IMG/VR virus record: IMGVR_UViG_3300042350_000566
Coordinates: 1-35,427 of that record
Source of the DNA: a virus
Reading direction: 5' to 3' (one strand)
Length of the DNA: 35,427 bases
Shown here: positions 1 through 5,344 of the stretch, in pieces
Position numbering within the stretch: the stretch's first letter is position 1
Layout of the letters: every line of letters starts with the position of its first letter
The notes under the pieces: model-generated
Told to the model about the DNA's origin: nothing
What the model saw: only the letters and a program-made list of their open reading frames with translations
The model's database searches: none
Made by a program: the position numbers and the translations under genes

Positions 1-147
1 ATAGAAAAAGTTACGACCCTTGGGAGTTCCGATGAACATTGCCCGACCTTTTTTGTCAGACAGAGAAGCACGAATAACCTGTTCCCATGCTTCTGGTTTG
101 ATGTCGGCAACCTCGTCAAGCACAGCGTAGGTGAGTGACACTCCTCG
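1..147. repeat. Terminal direct repeat, left copy (circular-assembly overlap)
   Basis: These 147 bases recur at the right end of the window with one mismatch (G at 127 versus A at 35407). Both copies lie inside the large terminase reading frame, and joining them restores one continuous gene. The simplest reading is a circular map (circularly permuted genome or circular assembly) of about 35,280 bp rather than a biological terminal repeat. Confidence 0.95.
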
Positions 148-474
148 CAAAGTATCTGGGCGATCTGCACCTCTAACATAGATTTTTGCTCCGTTTATCA
201 GGGTGATGTCCATGTTATTGATGTGGCTAGACTGAATAACTTCTCTACCCAACTCCATCAAGACATCCCAAATAATCTGTCTGGCTTGACCATTGGTAGG
301 TGCAACATACAGCACAGCAGAACCAGCAGTACATTGGAGTCCTTCAATCAGGAGGGTAACGGCTGACAGGCGTGACTTACCGCATCTTCGACCAGCGGCA
401 ATGACTTTAAATCTTGTTTTATCAGCAAAGACTTCTTGTTGCCAAGGGAGGAGACTGAAGTTCAAATCAGACAT
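1..474 (-). CDS. terL: Terminase large subunit, N-terminal part (continues at right end of window)
   Basis: This is the ATPase half of the DNA-packaging motor. It starts at ATG 474-472 and reads leftward off position 1, continuing at 35280 to the stop at 34495; the joined product is 419 residues, normal for this family. Visible motifs are a Walker A-type P-loop (AAGRRCGKS, residues about 26-34) and a Walker B strand (TYAVLDE, about 115-121), followed by the IGTPKGRNFFYD coupling segment. It overlaps the end of the small terminase gene by 8 nt, a translational-coupling arrangement. The terminase cuts concatemeric DNA and drives it into the prohead through the portal encoded directly downstream. 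Only the linear cut of the circular sequence makes it look partial. The family call is secure; the packaging mode (headful or other) cannot be read here. Confidence 0.95.
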   Translation of the reverse strand, partial: MSDLNFSLLPWQQEVFADKTRFKVIAAGRRCGKSRLSAVTLLIEGLQCTAGSAVLYVAPTNGQARQIIWDVLMELGREVIQSSHINNMDITLINGAKIYVRGADRPDTLRGVSLTYAVLDEVADIKPEAWEQVIRASLSDKKGRAMFIGTPKGRNFFY

Positions 475-901
475 CTTTGCTTTCTATATCTTCTGCTTCT
501 ATAGGGTTTTCACCAATCACTACACCACCTATGCCTGAGATTGTGATGTTGACAGCGGAGCGTTGTTTTCCTTCTTTTTCAAACAGGGAGACAGGAAGCA
601 TTCTGTCCATACAGAGTTTGAGTGCCGCCATTTGAGCAGGGTGTTCATCATTCATGGCAATTTCAACTGCCTTGTAGACGACATTAGAACCAGCACTGTT
701 TATCAGTAGTTCTTTGAGTTCTTTGATTTTCTGTTGTTCAGTCTTGGGTAAGACGAGTGCCGCAGGGTTGTCTGCGTACTTTGATAAGGTCATCTTTCCT
801 GTACCACGGGGGCGACCTCTTGGCATAGCCAAGTTGTCTTGTTCCTTCGGAGGACGACCCTTTTTCTTCAGGTTATCAGGAAGTGCATCTACAGCGTTCA
901 T
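467..901 (-). CDS. Putative terminase small subunit with AT-hook-like motifs
   Basis: The 144-residue protein is placed directly before terL and overlaps it by 8 nt, the usual place for the DNA-recognition subunit of terminase. Near the N-terminus are two basic Gly-Arg-Pro motifs (KKKGRPPKE at about 13-21 and PRGRPRGTGK at about 27-36) resembling AT-hooks, which bind the minor groove. A helical middle section (about 55-105) follows, with a short Ile/Gly/Val-rich tail. The ATG at 901 is preceded by only a weak GGAT ribosome site. Function is inferred from position, size and the DNA-binding motifs; I see no unambiguous family signature. Confidence 0.7.
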   Translation of the reverse strand: MNAVDALPDNLKKKGRPPKEQDNLAMPRGRPRGTGKMTLSKYADNPAALVLPKTEQQKIKELKELLINSAGSNVVYKAVEIAMNDEHPAQMAALKLCMDRMLPVSLFEKEGKQRSAVNITISGIGGVVIGENPIEAEDIESKDV

Positions 902-927
902 CTTTTATCCAGTTAGGGAAGAAGGTT

Positions 928-1034
928 GTTGGTGGCTGGATTTGAACCAGCGACTCGCCTACTGTGCTTTGTTGCAACTCTACACAGCATCGACAGAAAT
1001 CTGCCCATGACTCTACCAACTGAGTTACACCAAC
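928..1034 (-). tRNA. tRNA-like gene with abnormal anticodon region
   Basis: Read on the minus strand, a 7-bp acceptor stem pairs GTTGGTG (1034-1028) with CACCAAC (934-928). After the TA linker comes a canonical D arm (ACTC-AGTTGGTA-GAGT, 1025-1010), and the T arm is canonical (GCTGG-TTCAAAT-CCAGC, 951-935). Between C1009 and the T stem there are 57 nt instead of about 22. That segment folds as two hairpins: CATG/GGCAG...CTGTC/GATG with a 4-nt loop (1009-988), and CTGTG...CACAG with a 16-nt loop (987-962). No ordinary 5-bp stem with 7-nt anticodon loop is present, and CCA is not encoded. It lies 26 nt upstream of terS on the same strand. It may be a degenerate tRNA, an interrupted tRNA or a tRNA mimic; amino-acid identity cannot be assigned. 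Confidence 0.6.
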
Positions 1035-1040
1035 ACGGCT

Positions 1041-1249
1041 GGAGACTATTTAAAAGGCTGGTGACTATTACTAATAGTACCTAGTGACAATCTCCATGCG
1101 TCTTGGAAGTTAGCACTTACTTTACACGAGAATCAGATTCTTGTATAGTGGAGGTAAGTCTGATTGCGCCAGACTATGAGTCTTTTAGAAGTGGTACAGC
1201 CTCCGTGCATTCGGGGGGCGCAACTGTGCCACCCCTAAAAGGCTTTTTT
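1041..1249. other. Structured intergenic region between tRNA-like gene and HNH gene
   Basis: This gap has no gene but several potential stem-loops: ACTATT/AATAGT around 1065-1080, AGAATC/GATTCT near 1131-1143, AGTCTG/CAGACT with a 7-nt loop near 1157-1175 nested inside GGAGG/CCTCC (about 1150-1203), and GGGG.GGC/GCC.CCCC just before a run of seven T at about 1242-1248. The last could act as a terminator for plus-strand transcription or as leader structure for the HNH gene. The promoter for the leftward late operon must also lie in or near this gap, but I see no convincing -35/-10 pair. Confidence 0.45.
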
Positions 1250-1250
1250 T

Positions 1251-1706
1251 ATGGCAATTTACAGCAAGACAGGAATGACCGCAGTCAAGAAACAGCGTAA
1301 AGCCAGAGCCGCCAAAGCTAAAAAAAATTTAGCAAAACTAGCAGAATCCAGCCCTGTCATCCAAGCACTTATTAACAAAAAGGCTTCCCAAATAGCTTGG
1401 GCTATGCAAAAGAAGTCTCCCAAGAAGAAGGTTGAGTTCTTGCCACCACCAGTCTATTTCTTTGGAATGGGTAAAGACTTCTATAAGACTCGTGAATGGC
1501 GTGATGTCAGATACAAGGCTTTGGTTAAGTTTGGCAAGAAGTGTCAGGCTTGCGGAGAAACAAGTGGCTACATCCATGTTGACCACATTCTTCCAAGGTC
1601 AAAGCATCCAAAACTAGAACTTGATATTGAGAACTTGCAAGTCTTGTGCGAGGCGTGTAACATTGGTAAATCCAACACGGATACAACTGATTGGCGTTAC
1701 AAGTAA
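1251..1706 (+). CDS. HNH endonuclease, free-standing
   Basis: A 151-residue protein with a lysine/alanine-rich basic N-terminal third (residues about 12-60) and a compact C-terminal HNH nuclease domain. The domain shows a Cys pair (CQAC, about 98-101), the metal-binding HVDHILPRSKHP motif (about 109-120) and a second Cys pair with the closing Asn (CEACN, about 133-137). Such proteins nick or cut DNA and are either homing nucleases or helpers of terminase. Here it lies near terS but on the opposite strand, alone between two structured non-coding stretches. The start is preceded by AAGG about 9 nt upstream. A packaging-associated role is possible, but the isolated position and strand favour a mobile homing gene. 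Confidence 0.88.
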   Translation: MAIYSKTGMTAVKKQRKARAAKAKKNLAKLAESSPVIQALINKKASQIAWAMQKKSPKKKVEFLPPPVYFFGMGKDFYKTREWRDVRYKALVKFGKKCQACGETSGYIHVDHILPRSKHPKLELDIENLQVLCEACNIGKSNTDTTDWRYK

Positions 1707-1711
1707 AGGGA

Positions 1712-1775
1712 TGTCGGGTGTGGCAGTCGCACCCTCAAAGGCATGAGATATACGGTTGCCCAACATGACCCGACA
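1712..1775 (+). ncRNA. Candidate structured RNA downstream of HNH gene
   Basis: An 8-bp perfect stem (TGTCGGGT with ACCCGACA) closes a 48-nt interior. The 5' arm can instead pair locally, GGGTG 1716-1720 with CACCC 1730-1734, so two folds compete. It begins a few bases after the HNH stop codon. No known RNA family is recognised; the call rests only on base pairing. Confidence 0.25.
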
Positions 1776-2195
1776 GGGAAGTCAAGGGCGGTGGCTATAA
1801 AGAGGTACGCACTGGAAACAGTAATACGGCCTGATGCCCCACAGAGATTAACTTAACTCTGTACGCTATACGACACCCACCCTAGTCTAGGGACTCTCAA
1901 GACCATGAGATGTGCTACGACTGCCTTGCTACGCCCATACTATCCTGACTTTCCTATTTCGTCTTCTTCCCTAATCCAGATAGCCATTGTTTAGTGTTGT
2001 ACGCTACATACTGCTTCTCGTGTGCGTAGGAGGGTTCACAAATATTTACAGCACCACGACTACCCCCTCCCCCCTATCAAAGTAAGCACACACTTACATC
2101 AAGCACATTCCACATGGTGAAACGCAGTCTTATATAAGACATAAGACACAAGACCATGTAAGAGGGCGATGTAGCATCTCGCCACATGATTCCAT

Positions 2196-2212
2196 ATTTC
2201 ACATTATGAAAT
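2196..2212. promoter_or_regulatory. Palindromic operator/enhancer-like element, copy 1
   Basis: ATTTCACATTATGAAAT is an inverted repeat (ATTTCA-N5-TGAAAT). A near-identical copy lies at 2292-2308 and a degenerate one at 2329-2344. All three lie upstream of the early operon, as expected of binding sites for a dimeric regulator. Confidence 0.55.
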
Positions 2213-2221
2213 TTCTACAAT

Positions 2222-2237
2222 GTTAGTATTCACTAAC
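2222..2237. repeat. Inverted repeat GTTAGT-N4-ACTAAC, upstream copy
   Basis: A 6-bp inverted repeat with a 4-nt spacer. The same arms and spacing recur at 4506-4521, just past the last gene of the early operon, so the two copies bracket that operon. A partial GGTTACTAAC lies near 2262-2271. Confidence 0.5.
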
Positions 2238-2291
2238 TGAGTGCACTATATAAGGGCAGAGTGGTTACTAACATCACCAATTAAGTGCATG

Positions 2292-2308
2292 ATTTCATGA
2301 TGTGAAAT
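2292..2308. promoter_or_regulatory. Palindromic operator/enhancer-like element, copy 2
   Basis: ATTTCATGATGTGAAAT is the reverse complement of copy 1 with one base changed. It is flanked by GTGCAT (2285-2290) and ATGCAC (2312-2317), which extends the dyad to about 33 bp. Confidence 0.55.
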
Positions 2309-2328
2309 GGTATGCACCAAGTTGGATT

Positions 2329-2344
2329 TTCCACAATGTGAAAT
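2329..2344. promoter_or_regulatory. Palindromic element, degenerate copy 3
   Basis: On the minus strand this reads ATTTCACATTGTGGAA, matching the first nine bases of copies 1 and 2 exactly and diverging in the right arm. It is the copy closest to the candidate promoter, about 40 bp upstream of it. Confidence 0.4.
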
Positions 2345-2379
2345 TCCTTATAAATCAATGAGTTATAGTGTCGGACATA

Positions 2380-2396
2380 TTGGCATGGTGTTTGCA
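2380..2396 (+). promoter_or_regulatory. Candidate sigma-54 (-24/-12) promoter of early operon
   Basis: TTGGCATGGTGTTTGCA fits the sigma-54 pattern YTGGCACG-N4-TTGCA with one mismatch in the -24 block and exact GG-to-GC spacing. The expected start is near 2406, giving a leader of about 40 nt before the ATG at 2445. No equally good -35/-10 sigma-70 pair was found here. Sigma-54 promoters need an upstream-bound activator, and the palindromes at 2196-2344 lie at a suitable distance. Sequence match only. Confidence 0.4.
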
Positions 2397-2444
2397 TAGT
2401 ATTTATTGTCCACTGTCGGACTGTTTCAACAAATAGGTGTCAAC

Positions 2445-2672
2445 ATGAAATATCAAAAGCCAATCAATATCTGGAATGTCGTCCCAGCAAGCCGCATTAA
2501 AGACATACAAGCGGGTCAATGGGTGTATGCTGGTGACAAGGCAGACAAGGGCATTTTCCTTGGTGTAAAACCCTCTGGTGTGGTTGTCTGTGCATGGTAT
2601 CGGAATGCCAAGAATTCAGGCGATTTCAAGGCTTATGTCAAGGCTTTGCGTCAATACGCACTGGGTGTCTGA
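2445..2672 (+). CDS. Hypothetical early protein, 75 aa
   Basis: This is the first gene of the early operon, about 40 nt after the candidate promoter. The ATG at 2445 is chosen because it follows AGGTGTCAAC, a ribosome-binding context repeated before three other genes of this operon; an upstream GTG in frame at 2406 lacks it. The product (MKYQKPINIWNVVPASRI...) is small and soluble, with a likely beta-rich core (QWVYAGDKADKGIFLGVK) and a basic, aromatic C-terminal helix. No family is recognised and no function is proposed. Confidence 0.75.
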   Translation: MKYQKPINIWNVVPASRIKDIQAGQWVYAGDKADKGIFLGVKPSGVVVCAWYRNAKNSGDFKAYVKALRQYALGV

Positions 2673-2683
2673 CAATTCAGAGT

Positions 2684-2724
2684 TAAGCCCGTAAGGGCTT
2701 ACCTGTGCACTGTCGCACATTTTT
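2684..2724 (+). other. Intergenic stem-loops (GTAA tetraloop hairpin and TGTGC/GCACA hairpin with T-run)
   Basis: TAAGCCC-GTAA-GGGCTTA (2684-2701) is a 7-bp stem with a stable GNRA tetraloop. TGTGC/GCACA (2704-2719) follows and is succeeded by five T, a weak terminator shape. They may tune read-through or RNA stability within the operon. Confidence 0.5.
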
Positions 2725-2738
2725 GAAAGGTGTTAATC

Positions 2739-2996
2739 ATGAACGACATAGTAATTTTCAAACAATCATATGGTGAATTCACTACAGAAAAAGACGGGCG
2801 TTTGTCTGGCACTGTATTGACCATTAAGAGCAAAAGAAAAGACGGGAAATATAGCGTTGTTCATGCCTATGGCAGTGGCAAGCGCATAAACAAAATCTAC
2901 ACTGTAGAGCAATTGCAATGGGTAATATTCCAAATGCAAAAAACTGAGCAATTCCAAAAAGAATGTGCACAGAAATATGAAAATTTAACCGCTTAA
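2739..2996 (+). CDS. Hypothetical early protein, 85 aa
   Basis: The start ATG 2739 follows AGGTGTTAATC, the shared ribosome-binding context of the operon; the in-frame GTG at 2730 falls inside that box and was rejected. The protein is basic and probably soluble. Its N-terminal two-thirds looks like alternating beta-strands (NDIVIFKQSYGEFTTEKDG, TVLTIKSKRKDGKYSVV), and a C-terminal amphipathic helix (about 59-83) is rich in Gln and Lys. It is second in the operon, between an unknown protein and the clamp. No family is recognised. Confidence 0.75.
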   Translation: MNDIVIFKQSYGEFTTEKDGRLSGTVLTIKSKRKDGKYSVVHAYGSGKRINKIYTVEQLQWVIFQMQKTEQFQKECAQKYENLTA

Positions 2997-3006
2997 ATTC
3001 TAGGGT

Positions 3007-3053
3007 TTAAGGCATTGTCAATCAGTGCCTTAACACCTAGTGATTTTACTAGG
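3007..3053 (+). other. Two intergenic stem-loops upstream of clamp gene
   Basis: TTAAGGCA (3007-3014) pairs perfectly with TGCCTTAA (3026-3033), and CCTAGT (3036-3041) with ACTAGG (3048-3053). The second hairpin ends 13 nt before the ribosome-binding site of the clamp gene. Confidence 0.5.
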
Positions 3054-3077
3054 GTTTCTACTTAAAAGGTGTTAATA

Positions 3078-3725
3078 ATGAAATTCTCAATTCTCAAAAA
3101 AGAACTCAAAGCTATTTCACGCTTTGCGGCAACAAAAGACCTTCGCTATTACCTTGTAGGGGTTCACATTGTGCAAAATGCAAGGGGCACATACTTAGAA
3201 GCTACTAATGGGCACATGATGGGCAGATTATTGGTTATGAATGAACCAATGCCAGAAGCTAGCATTATTTTGCCATTGGATGCCGTAAAAACCCTTTGCG
3301 GCACTGCTAAAAATGGCGATGGTGGATGGTTACACTTTGAAACCGAAGGCGTGAAAATCAGCGTTATTGATGGGCTAAACACATACACATTTCAGGCAGT
3401 AGAGGGTACATTTCCCGATTGTGACCGTGTAGTTCCTTTGGTGCTGAAAAAAGAGGATGAATCCCCTAGCGGATACAACCCTGAATATTTGATGGCATTT
3501 CAACAAGCGGCAAACGACATCAAAGGCACTCGAAAAGGTGCAAGCCCTACTATTTCACTGATTCAAAGGGGAAATAGCTCAGGAATTGTGAATATCGGTG
3601 TCGACAATTTTATTGGCATCATTATGCCAATGCGTGACGGAATTGGTGCTAGTGTGCCAGAATGGTGTTATCGTTCTAAAACAAAGCCCGTAGAGGCTGA
3701 AAACTATGAACCAGTGACAGAATAA
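3078..3725 (+). CDS. DnaN-like sliding clamp, shortened (two-domain)
   Basis: This 215-residue protein resembles the bacterial DNA polymerase III beta clamp, the ring that tethers polymerases and repair enzymes to DNA. Residues about 20-52 match the start of clamp domain II (DLRYYLVGVHI... then LEATNGHMMGRLLV, compare DVRYYLNG...VATDGHRLA). PLDAVKTL (66-73) and FQAVEGTFPDCDRVVP (105-120) continue that domain. YNPEYLMAF (133-141) and IIMPMRD (181-187) match the end of domain III, including the MPMR segment that lines the client-peptide pocket. The bacterial clamp is about 366 residues with three domains, so domain I and part of domain III are absent here. The start follows AGGTGTTAATA. It sits in a phage with no polymerase of its own and could redirect host polymerase. 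Ring assembly is untested. Confidence 0.8.
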   Translation: MKFSILKKELKAISRFAATKDLRYYLVGVHIVQNARGTYLEATNGHMMGRLLVMNEPMPEASIILPLDAVKTLCGTAKNGDGGWLHFETEGVKISVIDGLNTYTFQAVEGTFPDCDRVVPLVLKKEDESPSGYNPEYLMAFQQAANDIKGTRKGASPTISLIQRGNSSGIVNIGVDNFIGIIMPMRDGIGASVPEWCYRSKTKPVEAENYEPVTE

Positions 3726-3734
3726 GAGTTCAAA

Positions 3735-3809
3735 CCATTGGGGATATTGTCCCCTTTGGCTTGCATTTTCACAATGTAAGGGCTTACAAGGGCTTTCCTT
3801 GTGTTTTTT
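3735..3809 (+). terminator. Intergenic hairpins ending in a terminator-like stem and T6
   Basis: CCA-TT-GGGGA/TCCCC-TT-TGG (3735-3759) forms one stem. TGTAAG/CTTACA (3775-3788) and ACAAGG/CCTTGT (3786-3802) share bases and so are mutually exclusive; the last is followed by six T (3804-3809), a rho-independent terminator shape. It lies inside the operon, so it would act as an attenuator limiting transcription of the next genes. Confidence 0.5.
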
Positions 3810-3824
3810 GAATAGGTGTCAATC

Positions 3825-4097
3825 ATGATTGCAATTCACACAAAATTTATATCTGCAACCAATACAAGGGGCAGTAGAGTTAAAGCGTATACAGTGGGCA
3901 ACAGTATGCGAAAAGGGTTTCAGGCGACAATTTCATATCCGCATGAATATTCTTATGAGGTTTGCCATTTCCAAGCAGTTAAGGCATTGGTCGAAAAGCA
4001 CAAATTAGACTGGGATTTAAATGATATGCGCTTTGGTGACAGTGCCGATGGCAAAGGCTATACATTCTGTTTCGACAATTCAAAGGTGGGCGCATGA
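3825..4097 (+). CDS. Hypothetical phage protein, 90 aa (conserved type)
   Basis: The start ATG 3825 is preceded by AGGTGTCAATC, the operon's ribosome-binding context. The N-terminus (IHTKFISATNTRGSRVKAYT) is a pattern I recognise from small proteins common in environmental phages, with a basic N-terminal strand region, a central helix (about 51-64, HFQAVKALVEKHKL) and a closing segment DGKGYTFCFDN. No biochemical role is known to me. The stop overlaps the next start as ATGA, so the following gene is probably translationally coupled. Confidence 0.8.
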   Translation: MIAIHTKFISATNTRGSRVKAYTVGNSMRKGFQATISYPHEYSYEVCHFQAVKALVEKHKLDWDLNDMRFGDSADGKGYTFCFDNSKVGA

Positions 4098-4288
4098 ATT
4101 ACATAGATGCACAATTATTTAAATGCTTGCCTTTCCCATTGGATGAGCGCAATTCATCGGATGACCGAAACGGACAGATCAAGCTAAAAATCCACACCAT
4201 TAGGGGCGAAACCAATTGGCTGAATGTCAGCCCCGACCAAATGCGTGAAATTGAGCAAATCCTAAACAAATCAGAGGTGACAGAATGA
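4094..4288 (+). CDS. Hypothetical protein, 64 aa
   Basis: It begins in a 4-nt ATGA overlap with the upstream gene and ends overlapping the next, so it belongs to a tightly coupled trio. The product is acidic overall with mixed charge (IDAQLFKCLPFPLDERNSSD at the N-terminus) and a C-terminal helix (SPDQMREIEQILNKSE). No family is recognised. Confidence 0.65.
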   Translation: MNYIDAQLFKCLPFPLDERNSSDDRNGQIKLKIHTIRGETNWLNVSPDQMREIEQILNKSEVTE

Positions 4289-4458
4289 CGCAAACCCAAG
4301 CCCTCACCCAAGCCCTCATTTTGGCATTGATTGCCCCAAGTGACATAAAGGCAACCCAAGCCGCAAACCTTGCCGAAAAAATCGCCAAAGGGCTAGATTT
4401 TGAACAAATAGAACAATGCAAACTCGATGCGCTTGAAATGATAGGGGAAAACCCTTGA
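4285..4458 (+). CDS. Hypothetical protein, 57 aa
   Basis: A short reading frame starting at ATG 4285, overlapping the previous stop by 4 nt. The ribosome site GAGGTGA lies 6-12 nt upstream. The product is all helical in appearance (TQALTQALILALIAPS, then ATQAANLAEKIAKGLDFEQIEQ) and resembles short phage proteins of unknown role. It is the last gene before the operon terminator. The coupling and codon quality argue that it is real. Confidence 0.6.
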   Translation: MTQTQALTQALILALIAPSDIKATQAANLAEKIAKGLDFEQIEQCKLDALEMIGENP

Positions 4459-4505
4459 TTTACGCCACAATTGCCCTTATCCTAAAAATAATTCTCAGAA
4501 AATAA

Positions 4506-4521
4506 GTTAGTAGCCACTAAC
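4506..4521. repeat. Inverted repeat GTTAGT-N4-ACTAAC, downstream copy
   Basis: Same arms and spacing as 2222-2237, here between the last early gene and the terminator. A further half-site GTTAGTGAG lies near 4561-4569. Confidence 0.5.
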
Positions 4522-4525
4522 ATTC

Positions 4526-4548
4526 AGCCCGCCTAGTGCGGGTTTTTT
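4526..4548 (+). terminator. Rho-independent terminator of early operon
   Basis: CCCGC (4528-4532) pairs with GCGGG (4538-4542) around a CTAGT loop, extended by A/T and G/T pairs, and is followed by six T. It ends the plus-strand early operon facing the leftward operon that finishes at 4657. Confidence 0.85.
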
Positions 4549-4656
4549 ATTGCCTGACAAGTTAGTGAGTACTTTTCAATTTCAGCCGTTTTAAGCCATT
4601 ATTTGCTGTTACCCTTTGTCAGGTATTCATTGACTTTTTTATGCGCCTAAAACCGC

Positions 4657-4887
4657 CTATAAATCGTCTGCATGAGGGTCGTCAACAAACAGACAGATGC
4701 CGACATGGTTTAAATCGAAATCAGGTCGCAAACCCACACGCCAAAAATGCGCCGCCCATCTAATGCTAATCCTTGCGCCTTCAGCCACTGAACCACCGCC
4801 AATGTGCATTAGGGCTTGTTTTTCCTTGTCAGTGTAGAAAATGACCTGACCCTTAGCGTTAGGCGGTTTTCTGCTTTTCAATGCCAT
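4657..4887 (-). CDS. Hypothetical protein, 76 aa
   Basis: Last gene of the leftward replication-type operon, starting 29 nt inside the 3' end of the resolvase gene. The N-terminus is basic (ALKSRKPPNAKG), followed by a helix (TDKEKQALMHIGGGSVAEGAR) and a segment ISIRWAAHFWRVGLRPDFDL; the shape is like small phage DNA-associated proteins with 'LGGGS..GAR' helices, but I cannot name a family. Codon use matches its neighbours. Confidence 0.65.
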   Translation of the reverse strand: MALKSRKPPNAKGQVIFYTDKEKQALMHIGGGSVAEGARISIRWAAHFWRVGLRPDFDLNHVGICLFVDDPHADDL

Positions 4888-5344
4888 GCAATGTGTGCCT
4901 TAGATATTCTGCGATTAGTAGGGCTTCAGCCTTGTTTATGTCCTTTTTGCGCTTTAGCTTAGCTTCAGGCCAAAGGTATCGTGCCATATCCAGCGATTCA
5001 CTTTTATCTGCTGTCAGATGAAAATGCTTTTTCCACTTCTGAGGGGTGACAAGGTGAACAGGGTAGCGTGTAAGCTCGCAAACTGCTGAAATGACCCCTA
5101 CTGCCCGACCAAACGAAAAGGTAGAACTAACCCCTTGGTTTGGCATTGAATGCACCTGTTCCATGCAAATTTCTGCACCTTCTTTTGGGTCAATTATTGA
5201 CAATAGCCTAGATTTAAAAACCAAAGCCAAAATATGTTTATCCTTATGTTCAATGTCAAAAGATTCAACATAATTACCATAATCATCAACTGCGCCTATT
5301 GCGCCTGATACGGCTCCGGGGTCACAACCAATCCACAAAGTCAT
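4859..5344 (-). CDS. RuvC-like Holliday junction resolvase
   Basis: A 161-residue protein of the RuvC/RNase H-like nuclease fold. The first strand carries the catalytic Asp (WIGCDPGAVSGAIGAVD, Asp8). The second acidic position is in ICMEQVHSMPNQG (Glu62), followed by the helix TFSFGRAVGVISAV typical of phage RuvC-like enzymes. The C-terminal acidic site is DINKAEALLIAEYL (Asp135/Glu140). Length fits the family. The enzyme resolves four-way junctions formed by recombination-dependent replication and clears branches before packaging. It sits in a leftward operon with a replisome-organiser-like gene and complements the annealing protein and exonuclease at 9241-10675. The start overlaps the preceding stop by 4 nt. 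Confidence 0.88.
   Translation of the reverse strand: MTLWIGCDPGAVSGAIGAVDDYGNYVESFDIEHKDKHILALVFKSRLLSIIDPKEGAEICMEQVHSMPNQGVSSTFSFGRAVGVISAVCELTRYPVHLVTPQKWKKHFHLTADKSESLDMARYLWPEAKLKRKKDINKAEALLIAEYLRHTLHGIEKQKTA

Larger units (their letters stand above)
1707..2444. other. Large non-coding regulatory region ahead of early operon
   Basis: I find no credible gene in these 740 bases. The left part (1707-1990) contains stem-forming segments: TGTCGGGT 1712-1719 with ACCCGACA 1768-1775, ACAGAG/CTCTGT around an AT-rich loop near 1841-1862, and CCCTAG/CTAGGG near 1883-1895. A hairpin GGCGATG-TAG-CATCTCGCC lies at 2165-2183. The right part (2190-2400) is AT-rich and carries palindromic repeats and a candidate promoter, annotated separately. 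It could hold an origin of replication, a small RNA or both. Confidence 0.5.

Noticed and set aside
1-147. True T7-like direct terminal repeat
   Set aside because: The repeat is inside terL and its removal restores one intact gene; this fits assembly overlap or circular permutation better.
714-1010. Plus-strand frame over terS and the tRNA-like gene
   Set aside because: It is antisense to two supported features and has no ribosome site.
1150-1180. Anticodon-arm-like hairpin (5-bp stem, 7-nt loop) near 1158-1175
   Set aside because: No D arm, T arm or acceptor stem could be aligned around it, so it is not called a tRNA.
1035-1990. Group I intron around the HNH gene
   Set aside because: No recognisable P7/P3 core and no gene split by the segment; kept only as a test in the findings.
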